Part shown: positions 33,801 through 43,205 of the stretch, in pieces
How positions within the stretch are numbered: the first letter of the stretch is position 1
Layout of the letters: every line of letters begins with the position of its first letter
Assembly (NCBI GenBank): GCA_024233005.1
Contig: JACKQE010000008.1
Span: 124,001-188,000, forward strand
Reading direction: 5' to 3'
From: Akkermansiaceae bacterium
Lineage (GTDB): Bacteria; Verrucomicrobiota; Verrucomicrobiia; Verrucomicrobiales; DEV007
Length of the DNA: 64,000 nt
Made by a program: the position numbers and the translations under genes
Notes under the pieces: model-generated
What the model was told of the DNA's origin: nothing
What the model saw: the letters and a program-made list of their open reading frames with translations, nothing else
Database searches by the model: none

Positions 33801-34117
33801 AGAGTGCCTGTCTGGCAGCCGAGCGACTCGTGGCTCACTATCCGGGCAACGATCCCGCTTCCGATACCGGCCGATGCCGTGACGCTTTTCAGTCCATGAC
33901 CGGCCGCGAGGCCACGCCCGAGGAAACGGAGTTGCTGGTCAAGCTTCTGGCCGATACCCGGATCCATTGGGAAAGCCATCCCGGAGAGGCGGAAGCCCTG
34001 CGCGACCAGGCCGGAGACGCCCCGGTGAACTCTCGGCTGTCATCCGTCGAAGTGGCGGCCACGGCCATTGTCATCCGAACCTTGTTCTCTTACGACGAGG
34101 TCACCCACAAACTGTGA
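30836..34117 (+). CDS. Planctomycete-type cytochrome c protein (PSCyt1-PSCyt2-LamG-PSD1), module 1
   Basis: 1093 aa from ATG 30836, signal peptide MREDSCLRRYHFLVFLLVAF. Order of parts: a PSCyt1 haem domain with CFACHGPDAAKRKADLRLDD (about 45-120), DUF1549/PSCyt2 (about 150-360) with CARCHDHKFDPIPTREYYAM, a LamG/concanavalin-like domain (about 500-680) and DUF1553/PSD1 (about 760-1080) with VNRLWQMFFGTGIV and RTSNPLQALTLLNDPLF. These large periplasmic proteins always travel with DUF1501 partners and are thought to act in polymer degradation; the mechanism is unknown. The next gene starts 25 bp downstream. Confidence 0.9.
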   Translation: MREDSCLRRYHFLVFLLVAFFLGASPRGHCSDEAIPGFNRDIRPLLAKHCFACHGPDAAKRKADLRLDDREVAVSAGAIKPGHVQDSEIWRRLTSTDQEAIMPPPGKGEPMPKEGMEKVRKWIESGAGYERHWSFIPPRDPTIPDVAAPGFLVRSPVDSLVLDSLIQKGLAPAPEASRERWIRRVTFDLTGLPPTTEEVASFLADRHSGAYETVVDRLLASQAFGERMAADWLDLARYGDTYGQHEDQNCFTWPWRDWVIRAFNRNLPYDQFLLLQTAGDLVPGAGKEGTIATAFNRLHVMTNEAGTNPEESRCEGIADRVKTVGTAFLGLTLECARCHDHKFDPIPTREYYAMSSFFDNIDELGAFTSLSGGVPGPSLTIFAEEAEIRHAELVAEIRRKEAERDSQLPLARARFENWLKKQRPPELVKQEPSRWSGLWSRVFPPRPPAEWAAPVDSYNFDDFTDRRHLPNQMKADSPALSSRSAKHVKGFGGGAALRFTDGYTVELTGAGDFSRSDPFSLSLWIKLDKPLEEGVVIHRTRGAWDAGNRGYEIAIENNRPVAKLSYFWPGNAIGLGGKDALPVGKWTHLALTYDGSSKASGAALYVDGRSDRVEILQDHLTRDFRYYQEWGDFDEEQVPDSKQIEHPQLTLAGRLLGKLFLNGAIDQVDVFDRDLTPPEIAKLAHQVKEFPEADWFAWYLREIDQDWRSRTDELRHLRQAEDTLVKDAVELMVMREKSPRRQSHVLERGAFNRPKEAVEPGVPSAVLPFSDDLPRNRLGLARWLLHPDQPLTARVEVNRLWQMFFGTGIVSTSEDFGAQGEAPSHPELLDWLACHFRSTGWDVKSLCRLIVLSSTYRQDSLPGDPSLLVSDPDNRLLARGPKIRLTAEELRDQALALSGLLTRRVGGRSAMPYQPAGYWEESGTQHVYQQGTGEGLFRRSLYTFWRRTMPPPNMQVFDAPSREFCVSRRSRTSNPLQALTLLNDPLFVESACLAAERLVAHYPGNDPASDTGRCRDAFQSMTGREATPEETELLVKLLADTRIHWESHPGEAEALRDQAGDAPVNSRLSSVEVAATAIVIRTLFSYDEVTHKL

Positions 34118-34142
34118 GATCCAGTTCCACCACTCTGTCTTC

Positions 34143-35615
34143 ATGAAACCATTCTCTTGGGAGCGCTTGCCTGATGTGGGGCCGCGGAATCGGCGCGATT
34201 TTCTCCGGGGGATCAGTGGCATGCTGGGAGCTACCGCCCTGACGGAGCTGTTTGCCACCCGGCCCGGGAAAGCCGCCGAGGTGGGGGAAAGAATCCCGGG
34301 GTTGCCTGGTCTGCCGCACTTTGCACCGCAGGCGAAGCGGGTCATTTTCCTCTTCATGAGCGGGGGCGTTTCCCAGTTTGAGACCTTTGATCACAAGCCC
34401 GTCCTGAACCAGAGACAAGGTGAGGAACTTCCCGGCAGTTACCGCCAGCGAGGATTGCTGGGAATGTCCAATACCCAGGCCTCGTTTCCGTTGGTGGGTT
34501 CTTTCGCAGGCTTCAAGCAGCGGGGGGCCTCCGGACAGTGGGTTAGTGATCTGTTGCCCGGCATCAGTTCTGTCATTGATGATTTGTGTGTGATCCGGAC
34601 AGTTCACACCGATGCGGTGAACCATGACCCGGCCATGAGTTTCATGCAGTCCGGGGCCCAGCTGCCCGGCCGGCCCAGCTTTGGATCCTGGCTTTCGTAT
34701 GGTCTGGGCAGTGAAAATGCCGATTTGCCGGCTTTCATCGTCATGATCAGTCGCCGCGGGGTGGACCAGCCCCTCTCGTCGCGGCTCTGGGACAATGGCT
34801 TCCTCCCGTCCCGGCATCAGGGCACCCAGTTCCGCTCCTCGCGTGATCCGGTTTTGTTTCTCGGCAGGCCGGGGGGGATCGACCGGGACGTGGACCGGTC
34901 TTCCCTGGACACTTTGGGAGATCTGCACCGATTGGAAATGGCCCGACGGGGCGAGCCGGATCTCTCCTCGCGGATTTCACAGTATGAGATGGCTTTCCGG
35001 ATGCAAATGAGTGTGCCGGAGGCGACCGCTGTCGACTCAGAACCCGCTTCGGTCAAAGCGCTGTATGGTCCGGAGGTGGACAAGCCCGGCAGCTTTGCCC
35101 GCAACTGCCTGATTGCCCGGCGTCTGGCGGAGCGGGGAGTCCGCTTTGTTCAGTTGTATCATCCCGGGTGGGACCACCACGGCAATCTCCCCACGGAAAT
35201 GGGTTCTCTGACCAGGGAGATCGACGGCCCCTGCTCGGCCCTGATTGCTGACTTGAAGAACCGGGACCTGCTCAAGGACACGCTGGTCATCTGGGGAACC
35301 GAGTTCGGCCGGACCTGCTATTCCCAGGGATCCATTCTCAAAGAGGAAAAGGGAGTCAATTATGGACGGGAACACCATAAAAACTGCTGCGTCTTTTGGC
35401 TGGCCGGCGGTGGGGTCAAGCCGGGGTATTCCCACGGGCAGACCTGCGACCTTGGGTTCGACATCGCCAATGACCCGGTTCATGTCAACGACCTTCACGC
35501 CACATTGCTGCATTTGATGGGGATCGACCATCGCCGGTTCACCTATCCCTTCAAAGGCCGGAACTTCCGGCTCACGGATGTGGGAGGGGAGGTCGTAAAA
35601 CCGATTCTTGCGTGA
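34143..35615 (+). CDS. DUF1501 (sulfatase-like) protein with Tat signal, partner of module 1
   Basis: 490 aa from ATG 34143. The N-terminus contains NRRDFLRGISGMLGATALTE, a twin-arginine signal. DUF1501 marks are KRVIFLFMSGGVSQFETFDH, GFRFVQLYHPG-type RGVRFVQLYHPGWDHHGN, LVIWGTEFGR and FDIANDPVHVNDLHATLLHL, which give an alkaline-phosphatase-like fold related to sulfatases. The catalytic Cys/Ser of sulfatases (CxPxR) is not visible, so hydrolase activity is not assured. It follows its PSCyt partner directly. Confidence 0.9.
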   Translation: MKPFSWERLPDVGPRNRRDFLRGISGMLGATALTELFATRPGKAAEVGERIPGLPGLPHFAPQAKRVIFLFMSGGVSQFETFDHKPVLNQRQGEELPGSYRQRGLLGMSNTQASFPLVGSFAGFKQRGASGQWVSDLLPGISSVIDDLCVIRTVHTDAVNHDPAMSFMQSGAQLPGRPSFGSWLSYGLGSENADLPAFIVMISRRGVDQPLSSRLWDNGFLPSRHQGTQFRSSRDPVLFLGRPGGIDRDVDRSSLDTLGDLHRLEMARRGEPDLSSRISQYEMAFRMQMSVPEATAVDSEPASVKALYGPEVDKPGSFARNCLIARRLAERGVRFVQLYHPGWDHHGNLPTEMGSLTREIDGPCSALIADLKNRDLLKDTLVIWGTEFGRTCYSQGSILKEEKGVNYGREHHKNCCVFWLAGGGVKPGYSHGQTCDLGFDIANDPVHVNDLHATLLHLMGIDHRRFTYPFKGRNFRLTDVGGEVVKPILA

Positions 35616-35971
35616 TTGAGGGGGGCTCTTGGAAGGGGCGATGCCGGCAAAAAGAGAGGGAATTTGGAGCTGTCAGGATCGTTTTCCCGAGAAGCGCCAC
35701 GATTCTGAACCGAATCTCGTGTGCCTTTTCACTTGAATACTGACGGCTTTCGAGTAACTCAGTCATTCGCATTTCTGGAGTCTCCGGTCATTTTAACGCC
35801 AATTCCCCGGACTTGCGGGCTGGCGTCGCTTTGTGGTGTGCATCATCCGGCGGACCTGTCTCCTCTTTCTCTGCCCCGTCACGGGGAAGGGGGCACCGGT
35901 CTTCCCGGAGGGATTCCACCCTCGGTCAGATGCCGGCAGACCCCGCCACTTCCACCCTTCGCCGCCCCATC
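35616..35971. other. 356-bp gene-free segment upstream of the aminotransferase
   Basis: No convincing gene. Several short frames open upstream of 35972 but give Arg/Ser-rich wrong-frame proteins. A short hairpin, CCCCGTCACGGGG, occurs at about 35875. The promoter of the aminotransferase and the end of the module-1 transcript should be here. Confidence 0.4.
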
Positions 35972-37138
<1,167 letters not shown>

Positions 37139-37179
37139 GCCCTGAGTCCCGGCCCTGACCCATTCTGCCCTTCTGCTGC

Positions 37180-37677
37180 ATGCAAGCCCACGAAATCTTC
37201 CAACACCTTGCGCCGGAGTTGTCCCGCGACATTTTCTCCAGTCTGCGGGCGGAGGAAAAAGCCGGTTTCCGCGATCTGGTCGGATCTCTCGCCCAGCAGC
37301 GCAAGCTCCGTCCCGCCTTCGTTCTCAAAAAGACGCCGCAGGAGCAGTATGACTGGCTCGCCAAGACCTGCCGGCTCAAGCCGATGGACGGATTCGCCGA
37401 GCAACTGCTCCAACTTTGGCTCCTCAAAGCAAGGGGAGCCATGCTGACCAGCTTTCTCGACATGGCGGGGATTTCGCATGATGGAAAAGGCGGCATTGAT
37501 GATCTGCCGGAAACGCTGGACGGGGAAAAACTGAATGGCGCCATCGACAAGATCCTCGAGGAATACCCTGCGGATCATGTGAAACTTTACCTTCACGTCT
37601 TCCAACTGCAGAAACCGGGTGGCTGGGATGCTCTGAAGGCCATTCTCGAAAGCGACGAACGGCTCCAGTTTTCCTAA
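37180..37677 (+). CDS. Hypothetical cytosolic protein
   Basis: 165 aa, MQAHEIFQHLAPELSRDIFS. It is largely helical, has no signal or membrane helix and is rich in Lys, Asp and Glu (GISHDGKGGIDDLPETLDGE). It lies 40 bp after the aminotransferase on the same strand and could share its transcript. No domain is recognised. Conserved verrucomicrobial proteins of this size and helical content occur without known function. Confidence 0.75.
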   Translation: MQAHEIFQHLAPELSRDIFSSLRAEEKAGFRDLVGSLAQQRKLRPAFVLKKTPQEQYDWLAKTCRLKPMDGFAEQLLQLWLLKARGAMLTSFLDMAGISHDGKGGIDDLPETLDGEKLNGAIDKILEEYPADHVKLYLHVFQLQKPGGWDALKAILESDERLQFS

Positions 37678-37734
37678 GACGGTCCTTGGGCTGGTCGCGA
37701 TGACGGGAGGTTTGCCAGCAGAAGGTGGCCGGCC

Positions 37735-38706
37735 TTATTCGATCCACAACCGTCCGGCTTGGCGTCGGCAATGTTTGTTCTTCGGCAGATTGATCCTGCC
37801 GCTGCTGCCGGGAGAAAACGTCAGGAGGCTGCGCACGGCTTCGACATCGGCTTGATCCACCCCTGGAAGGCCGGTATCCTCCAACCAGAGGCGCAGGACC
37901 TGACGCTGGACCGCCTCCGGGAGAGGCGCGACATTCAGGACTCTGAGCGCACCGCTTTCATCCCGGGCCTGTTCCAGAGCCTCCCGGGCCAGGCTTTCCA
38001 TCCAGCTTGATTCGGCCGCGGCGAGCGTCGCGAGGCGTGCCAATGCCGGTCTGGGATCACGACCGAAAATGTCCTCCAGCAGGGGCAGGGCTTCATTCCG
38101 GATCCGGTTTCGCGTGGCGATGGGCTCGGCGTTGGTTTTGTCTTCGCGCCATTTGAGACCTTTCCCGACGGCCCATTCCCGCAGGGCCTCACGGGGAATC
38201 TCCAGAAACGGGCGGACCAGTTCCAGGTCGATTCCTTGGGCCGTCCTGATTTCATGGCAGAAGCGCATGCCGCCCAAGCCCCTCACCCCGGTGCCCCGGC
38301 AGAGGCGGGCCAAAACCGTCTCGGCCTGGTCATCCCGGTGGTGAGCGAGAAAGACGGTCCGGCACCCCCATTTCTGCGACATCCGGCCAAAAAAGAGCCA
38401 GCGCTCTTCCCGGGCGCAGGTTTCGATGGAGAGACCGGAGATCGCCGCCAGGTCAGAGACGGGCACTTTTTCCACTTCACAGGGCAGGCCAAGGGCCCCT
38501 GCGGCGCGCCGCACGTGTGCCGCATCGCCGCCGCTTTCCCGTCCCCTTAGGCCGTGGTTAAGGTGGCAAACGATCAATTCGCGGTAGCCAATGGTGCGCA
38601 GCACATCAAGCAGAACCAGCGAATCGAGGCCTCCGGAGACCCCCACCAGATGGGGCTTGTCCGGGGGGAACCGGTCCCTCAGCCAGGCTGGAAGCTTTTC
38701 GATCAT
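37735..38706 (-). CDS. tilS: tRNA(Ile)-lysidine synthase
   Basis: 323 aa from ATG 38706 (MIEKLPAWLRDRFPPDKPHL). The N-type ATP pyrophosphatase loop is VGVSGGLDSLVLLD at about 20-33. CHLNHGLRG and LAHHRDDQAETVLARL follow, as in TilS, then NRIRNEALPLLED. It adds lysine to C34 of the AUA-reading isoleucine tRNA. The C-terminal domain is shorter than in Escherichia coli (about 430 aa), as in many bacteria. The 5' extension to 38784 has no alignment-like content. Confidence 0.9.
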   Translation of the reverse strand: MIEKLPAWLRDRFPPDKPHLVGVSGGLDSLVLLDVLRTIGYRELIVCHLNHGLRGRESGGDAAHVRRAAGALGLPCEVEKVPVSDLAAISGLSIETCAREERWLFFGRMSQKWGCRTVFLAHHRDDQAETVLARLCRGTGVRGLGGMRFCHEIRTAQGIDLELVRPFLEIPREALREWAVGKGLKWREDKTNAEPIATRNRIRNEALPLLEDIFGRDPRPALARLATLAAAESSWMESLAREALEQARDESGALRVLNVAPLPEAVQRQVLRLWLEDTGLPGVDQADVEAVRSLLTFSPGSSGRINLPKNKHCRRQAGRLWIE

Positions 38707-38822
38707 GCAATGGATGACCCTAGCACAGCCCGTCGTCCCGTCACTTCCGCAAAAATCAGTTGCCCAGACGGCGCGATGGCTCACATTGGTCGCCCATTGT
38801 TGCTTCCTGCTCCCCGCCCGTC

Positions 38823-40346
38823 ATGCTGACCCAAATTCGCAAAATCCAAAAAGGCCTGCTGATCTTTGTCACCGTGGTGATCTGCCTTGCCTTCGGCTTC
38901 TTTTTCGCCCCCCACACTGAGTCTTATTCAACCGACACCGTTTTCGGCGTCTATGGACGTGCCTACCGGAAAAATGAGGCGCGGAAACTCACCCTGGCCA
39001 CGGAACTGGCGCTGCGCTTGGGCATGTATGATCTGCTTGGCGCGATCGGTGGCCGCGACCGGGCGACATTCGCCATGAGCCGGATCGTGCTTCGTGAGGA
39101 AGGCCGCAAGCTGGGCATCGTACCGAGCGGGGAAGAAGTGCAGGAAGCTGTCCGGGCTCTCCCCATTTTCATGATGCAGCCCGGCATCAACGATGAATAT
39201 ATTCGTCGCGAAGTTCTGGGCCCCTTGGGCATGACCGAATCTGACCTGTTCGAACTTGTCAGCGATCAGGTGCTCCTGCAGCGTCTCCGCAAGCTGTTGG
39301 GTGCGGGGGGGCAGGTTCCGGACGATCAGGTGCGTCGAGCCTATCTCAGGGAATACCAGGATTTCTCCGGTTCGCTCATCACTGTGGAAGCCAAGTCCTT
39401 CGCCGACAAAGCGGCTCCGACCAAGGAAGAGATTCAAAAATACTACGATGAACACAAGAGCACCCTGCTCACTGAGGAAAAGCGGGGAGCGGATGCGATT
39501 TTCATTCCTTTCCCTCCGCCCAAGGAAGGGGCCACCAATGAAGAAAAAGCCAAGGCGGCCCTCGAATTCCGCAAGCGGATCAGCACCATTTACAATGCCC
39601 TGACGGCTCCGGGAGCGGATTTCAACACGGTTCTGAGGAATGAAAAGTTGGAAGCCAAGCCGTTGGAGCCCTTTGTGATCACGTCTCCCCCGGAAATGTT
39701 GAAAGGCAAAGACCAGATCTTGGCCACGCTTTTTGACGGGACCTACACCATGAAGCAGCCGATCTCTGTACCCGTCGCCTGGCGGAAGATCGATGAGAAG
39801 GCGCCGGAAAAGTCCGATGCCGGGGACAGCTATTACATTTTTCATCTGACCTCGCTCTCCAAGCCCGAGGAAATGACGTTGGAGCAGGCAACTCCAGCCA
39901 TCGTCACCGTTCTGACCAACCAGAAGGCCGATACCCTGGCCAGCGAGGCGGCCAAGAAAATGGCGGCCGATCTCAATGAGTCCCTCAAAGGGAAGCCTTT
40001 TTCGGAGGCCTCCAAGACGCTGGGTGCCGTGGTCAAACCGCTTCCCACCTTTTCCAAACGCCAGCCTCCGGCGGCCATGCCCGGTGCCGATCTCATCGTC
40101 AATGCGGCCCTTGAACTCAAGCCCAACACGGTCAGTGAGCCCTTCCCGCAGCCTGACGGCAAAGGCTACGAAATGCTCTATCTGGAAAAGGCGGTTCTCG
40201 TCGAGAGTCCGGAGGAGAATTCCCGCAAAGAATCCATCAAAACCGGCGAGCAGATCTCCAACAACAACCGGGCCTTCCAAGCTTGGTTTGAAGCTCGCCT
40301 GAAGGAAGCCAATCCCTATCGTCCGGCATTCGGGGAACCCGGTTGA
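38823..40346 (+). CDS. Membrane-anchored PpiD/SurA-like periplasmic chaperone
   Basis: 507 aa from ATG 38823. One N-terminal transmembrane helix (LLIFVTVVICLAFGFFF, about 12-28) is followed by a SurA_N-like helical region (about 50-170, LTLATELALRLGMYDLLGAI). Two stretches then resemble parvulin domains without clear catalytic residues (EIQKYYDEHKSTLLTEEKRG; EPFPQPDGKGYEMLYLEKAV near the end). The topology is that of PpiD. Folding or quality control of envelope proteins is inferred. It is divergent from tilS. Confidence 0.8.
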   Translation: MLTQIRKIQKGLLIFVTVVICLAFGFFFAPHTESYSTDTVFGVYGRAYRKNEARKLTLATELALRLGMYDLLGAIGGRDRATFAMSRIVLREEGRKLGIVPSGEEVQEAVRALPIFMMQPGINDEYIRREVLGPLGMTESDLFELVSDQVLLQRLRKLLGAGGQVPDDQVRRAYLREYQDFSGSLITVEAKSFADKAAPTKEEIQKYYDEHKSTLLTEEKRGADAIFIPFPPPKEGATNEEKAKAALEFRKRISTIYNALTAPGADFNTVLRNEKLEAKPLEPFVITSPPEMLKGKDQILATLFDGTYTMKQPISVPVAWRKIDEKAPEKSDAGDSYYIFHLTSLSKPEEMTLEQATPAIVTVLTNQKADTLASEAAKKMAADLNESLKGKPFSEASKTLGAVVKPLPTFSKRQPPAAMPGADLIVNAALELKPNTVSEPFPQPDGKGYEMLYLEKAVLVESPEENSRKESIKTGEQISNNNRAFQAWFEARLKEANPYRPAFGEPG

Positions 40347-40362
40347 CGGACATCCTGCCATT

Positions 40363-40749
40363 GTGTCAAAAGAGCCTCACTCCGACGGACTGCCCGGTGA
40401 AATGGATGACCGGTTGGACGAATGGTTTGATGACGCAAACGGGGATTTGGCGGTGGGCGATCTGGTTTCCGCGGTGGAAAAATACCGCCGGTGCGTGGAG
40501 TTGGATCCCGGCTTTTTTGATGGCTGGCATGCCCTCGGCATGGCCCTGATGAAAACGGGAAACCTCAAGGAGGCCATCGGGGCTGGTCTGATGGCCACAA
40601 CCCTGCGTCCCAACGATCTCCTCGCCTGGACCGCGCTCTCCCAGATGTATGTCAAGGGCGGGCAAATTGCCGAGGCCGAAGATGCCAAAGGCAAGGCTCG
40701 GATTCTTTCACTGGGCGGACGGGTCGTCCGGGAGGAGCAGCGCCCATAG
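40363..40749 (+). CDS. Tetratricopeptide repeat protein
   Basis: 128 aa from GTG 40363, 14 bp after the chaperone stop, so probably co-transcribed. Three TPR units are visible: DLAVGDLVSAVEKYRRCVEL, PGFFDGWHALGMALMKTGNL and DLLAWTALSQMYVKGGQIAE. There is no signal peptide. Such small TPR proteins are scaffolds; the partner is unknown. Confidence 0.85.
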   Translation: MSKEPHSDGLPGEMDDRLDEWFDDANGDLAVGDLVSAVEKYRRCVELDPGFFDGWHALGMALMKTGNLKEAIGAGLMATTLRPNDLLAWTALSQMYVKGGQIAEAEDAKGKARILSLGGRVVREEQRP

Positions 40750-40765
40750 GCGCTCATCCGGGAAT

Positions 40766-41773
<1,008 letters not shown>

Positions 41774-41779
41774 AACCGT

Positions 41780-42256
41780 TCACTCCGGTTCACAGGCCGC
41801 CAGGGCTTGCTCCAAATCAAAACCGGCCAAAGCGGGGCCATCGAGTCGGCAGAGCGTGTCTAACAGGGGCGTCAAACGGTCCATCTCAATGATCGTTGTC
41901 TCCACCAAACCACGGATCAATCGGGGATCGCCGCCTTTCTCGGAAAAAAGATTGGTCGCCCGGAAATACAACCGACCCGATGGCCAGTCCATCTCAAAAT
42001 TTCCCACGGTGAGCTGGAGGTTCGCCCGCATCGCCAACTCGGCAAGGCGTTCCCGAATCGCCGGGTTGTGGGCCAGATGGGACGATTCCGCGACCACGGA
42101 TACGGCTGACAACTCGGCAAAGGCTTGCACGTGGAGCGAGACGCGTCCGTTGCGCGCGTCGAAGCCTGCGGTGATCACGGGACGGTCCGGCACCTGTTGA
42201 CTGTCCCATCCCGCTTCGTGGAAGACGGTCAGGACGGTTTGGAAAAGTGGGGACAT
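41780..42256 (-). CDS. Hypothetical protein (YbjN-like fold possible)
   Basis: 158 aa. The sequence MSPLFQTVLTVFHEAGWDSQ, GNFEMDWPSGRLYFRATNLF and LVETTIIEMDRLTPLLDTLC has the alternating helix/strand pattern and length of YbjN-domain proteins (type III chaperone-like fold). No catalytic motif. It is adjacent to and co-directional with the PH-domain protein (6 bp gap), suggesting one operon. Confidence 0.65.
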   Translation of the reverse strand: MSPLFQTVLTVFHEAGWDSQQVPDRPVITAGFDARNGRVSLHVQAFAELSAVSVVAESSHLAHNPAIRERLAELAMRANLQLTVGNFEMDWPSGRLYFRATNLFSEKGGDPRLIRGLVETTIIEMDRLTPLLDTLCRLDGPALAGFDLEQALAACEPE

Positions 42257-42301
42257 GGCGTGCGGTTGGGGAGGGGAAGGGTGGCTGGCTGGGAGGGGTT
42301 T

Positions 42302-43138
42302 TCAGCGCCGCCCTTCATCGAGGAAGCCGAGCGCCTTCTGCAGCCAGTCTGCCGGAGGCAGGGCGTGGCCGACTCCGGGAGCTTCGAACACCTGTGCTTT
42401 GGCAAATCCTTCCTTGGCGAAGCCTTGTTGGAGGACCGCCCGGGTGTTGGCCCGGTTGAAATCTTTTTCCCCCGTCACCAGCGCATAACGACAATACTGT
42501 TTGGCCAGGGCGAGAACTTCATCATCGGGAATGTAATTCAGGCCGTACACTTTGCCATCCTCCCCGGTGACGTCCGTGTAAAAGTTCGCCCCCATGAAAC
42601 ACAGGGTCCCGCTGAACATTTCGCCCCAGCAAACCCCGACCATGCTGGCGACCCTGGCCCCTCCGGAGAATCCGGAGACATAGACTCTCCGTCCATCGAC
42701 CTGGTAGAGAGATCTCAGATTGTGGTTGGCATCGACCGCCAGTCGCATCCGGTCGAAGATGCTGCGTGGATTGCCCGATTTCCGGGCTCCGATGAAAATG
42801 AGCTTTTCTCTGGCCAGCACAGCCTCCCATTCCTTGGGGATGGACGGGGTATCCCCGGCGGAGATCCAGATGAAAAGGCCGTGCGGTTCGGTATCGCGGT
42901 AGTCTTTGGGAACGAGAATCTCGTAGGTCTCCTTGCTCACATCATAAGCCGGCGGGATCTCCACGGAATGAATGCGAAAACGGACCTGCTCTGGATCGGC
43001 CGATTGCGGGGGCGACTCTTTGAATTGGATGGTGCCGCGGACTCCCGGGACGACGCCCGGAGGCCCGCCGCCTTTGGACTGGGCGAAGGCACTCCACGGA
43101 AGGATCAGGCTGACGCAGGCGATGAGGACGGGTTTCAT
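42302..43138 (-). CDS. Exported alpha/beta-hydrolase-like protein
   Basis: 278 aa with a signal peptide (MKPVLIACVSLILPWSAFAQ). The core has a nucleophile elbow-like VSGFSGGARVAS (G-F-S-G-G) at about 165. His in APGVGHALPP near the C-terminus would complete a triad. This resembles the PHB depolymerase/feruloyl-esterase-type hydrolases. The substrate is unknown. It is the last gene of a minus-strand run below the HerA-like ATPase, 67 bp away. Confidence 0.72.
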   Translation of the reverse strand: MKPVLIACVSLILPWSAFAQSKGGGPPGVVPGVRGTIQFKESPPQSADPEQVRFRIHSVEIPPAYDVSKETYEILVPKDYRDTEPHGLFIWISAGDTPSIPKEWEAVLAREKLIFIGARKSGNPRSIFDRMRLAVDANHNLRSLYQVDGRRVYVSGFSGGARVASMVGVCWGEMFSGTLCFMGANFYTDVTGEDGKVYGLNYIPDDEVLALAKQYCRYALVTGEKDFNRANTRAVLQQGFAKEGFAKAQVFEAPGVGHALPPADWLQKALGFLDEGRR

Positions 43139-43205
43139 GGGCTAGGGATTCGGATCCTGGGCCCAACTCGGCCCTGTCACCTCCTGGGGACGAGATTCAT
43201 CTGAC

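Noticed and set aside
31970..33979. A 669-codon open frame antisense to PSCyt module 1
   Set aside because: Same reason: the plus-strand gene has clear DUF1549, LamG and DUF1553 motifs; the antisense protein is Gln/Pro/Arg-rich without motifs. The antisense frame over 19140-20753 was rejected likewise.
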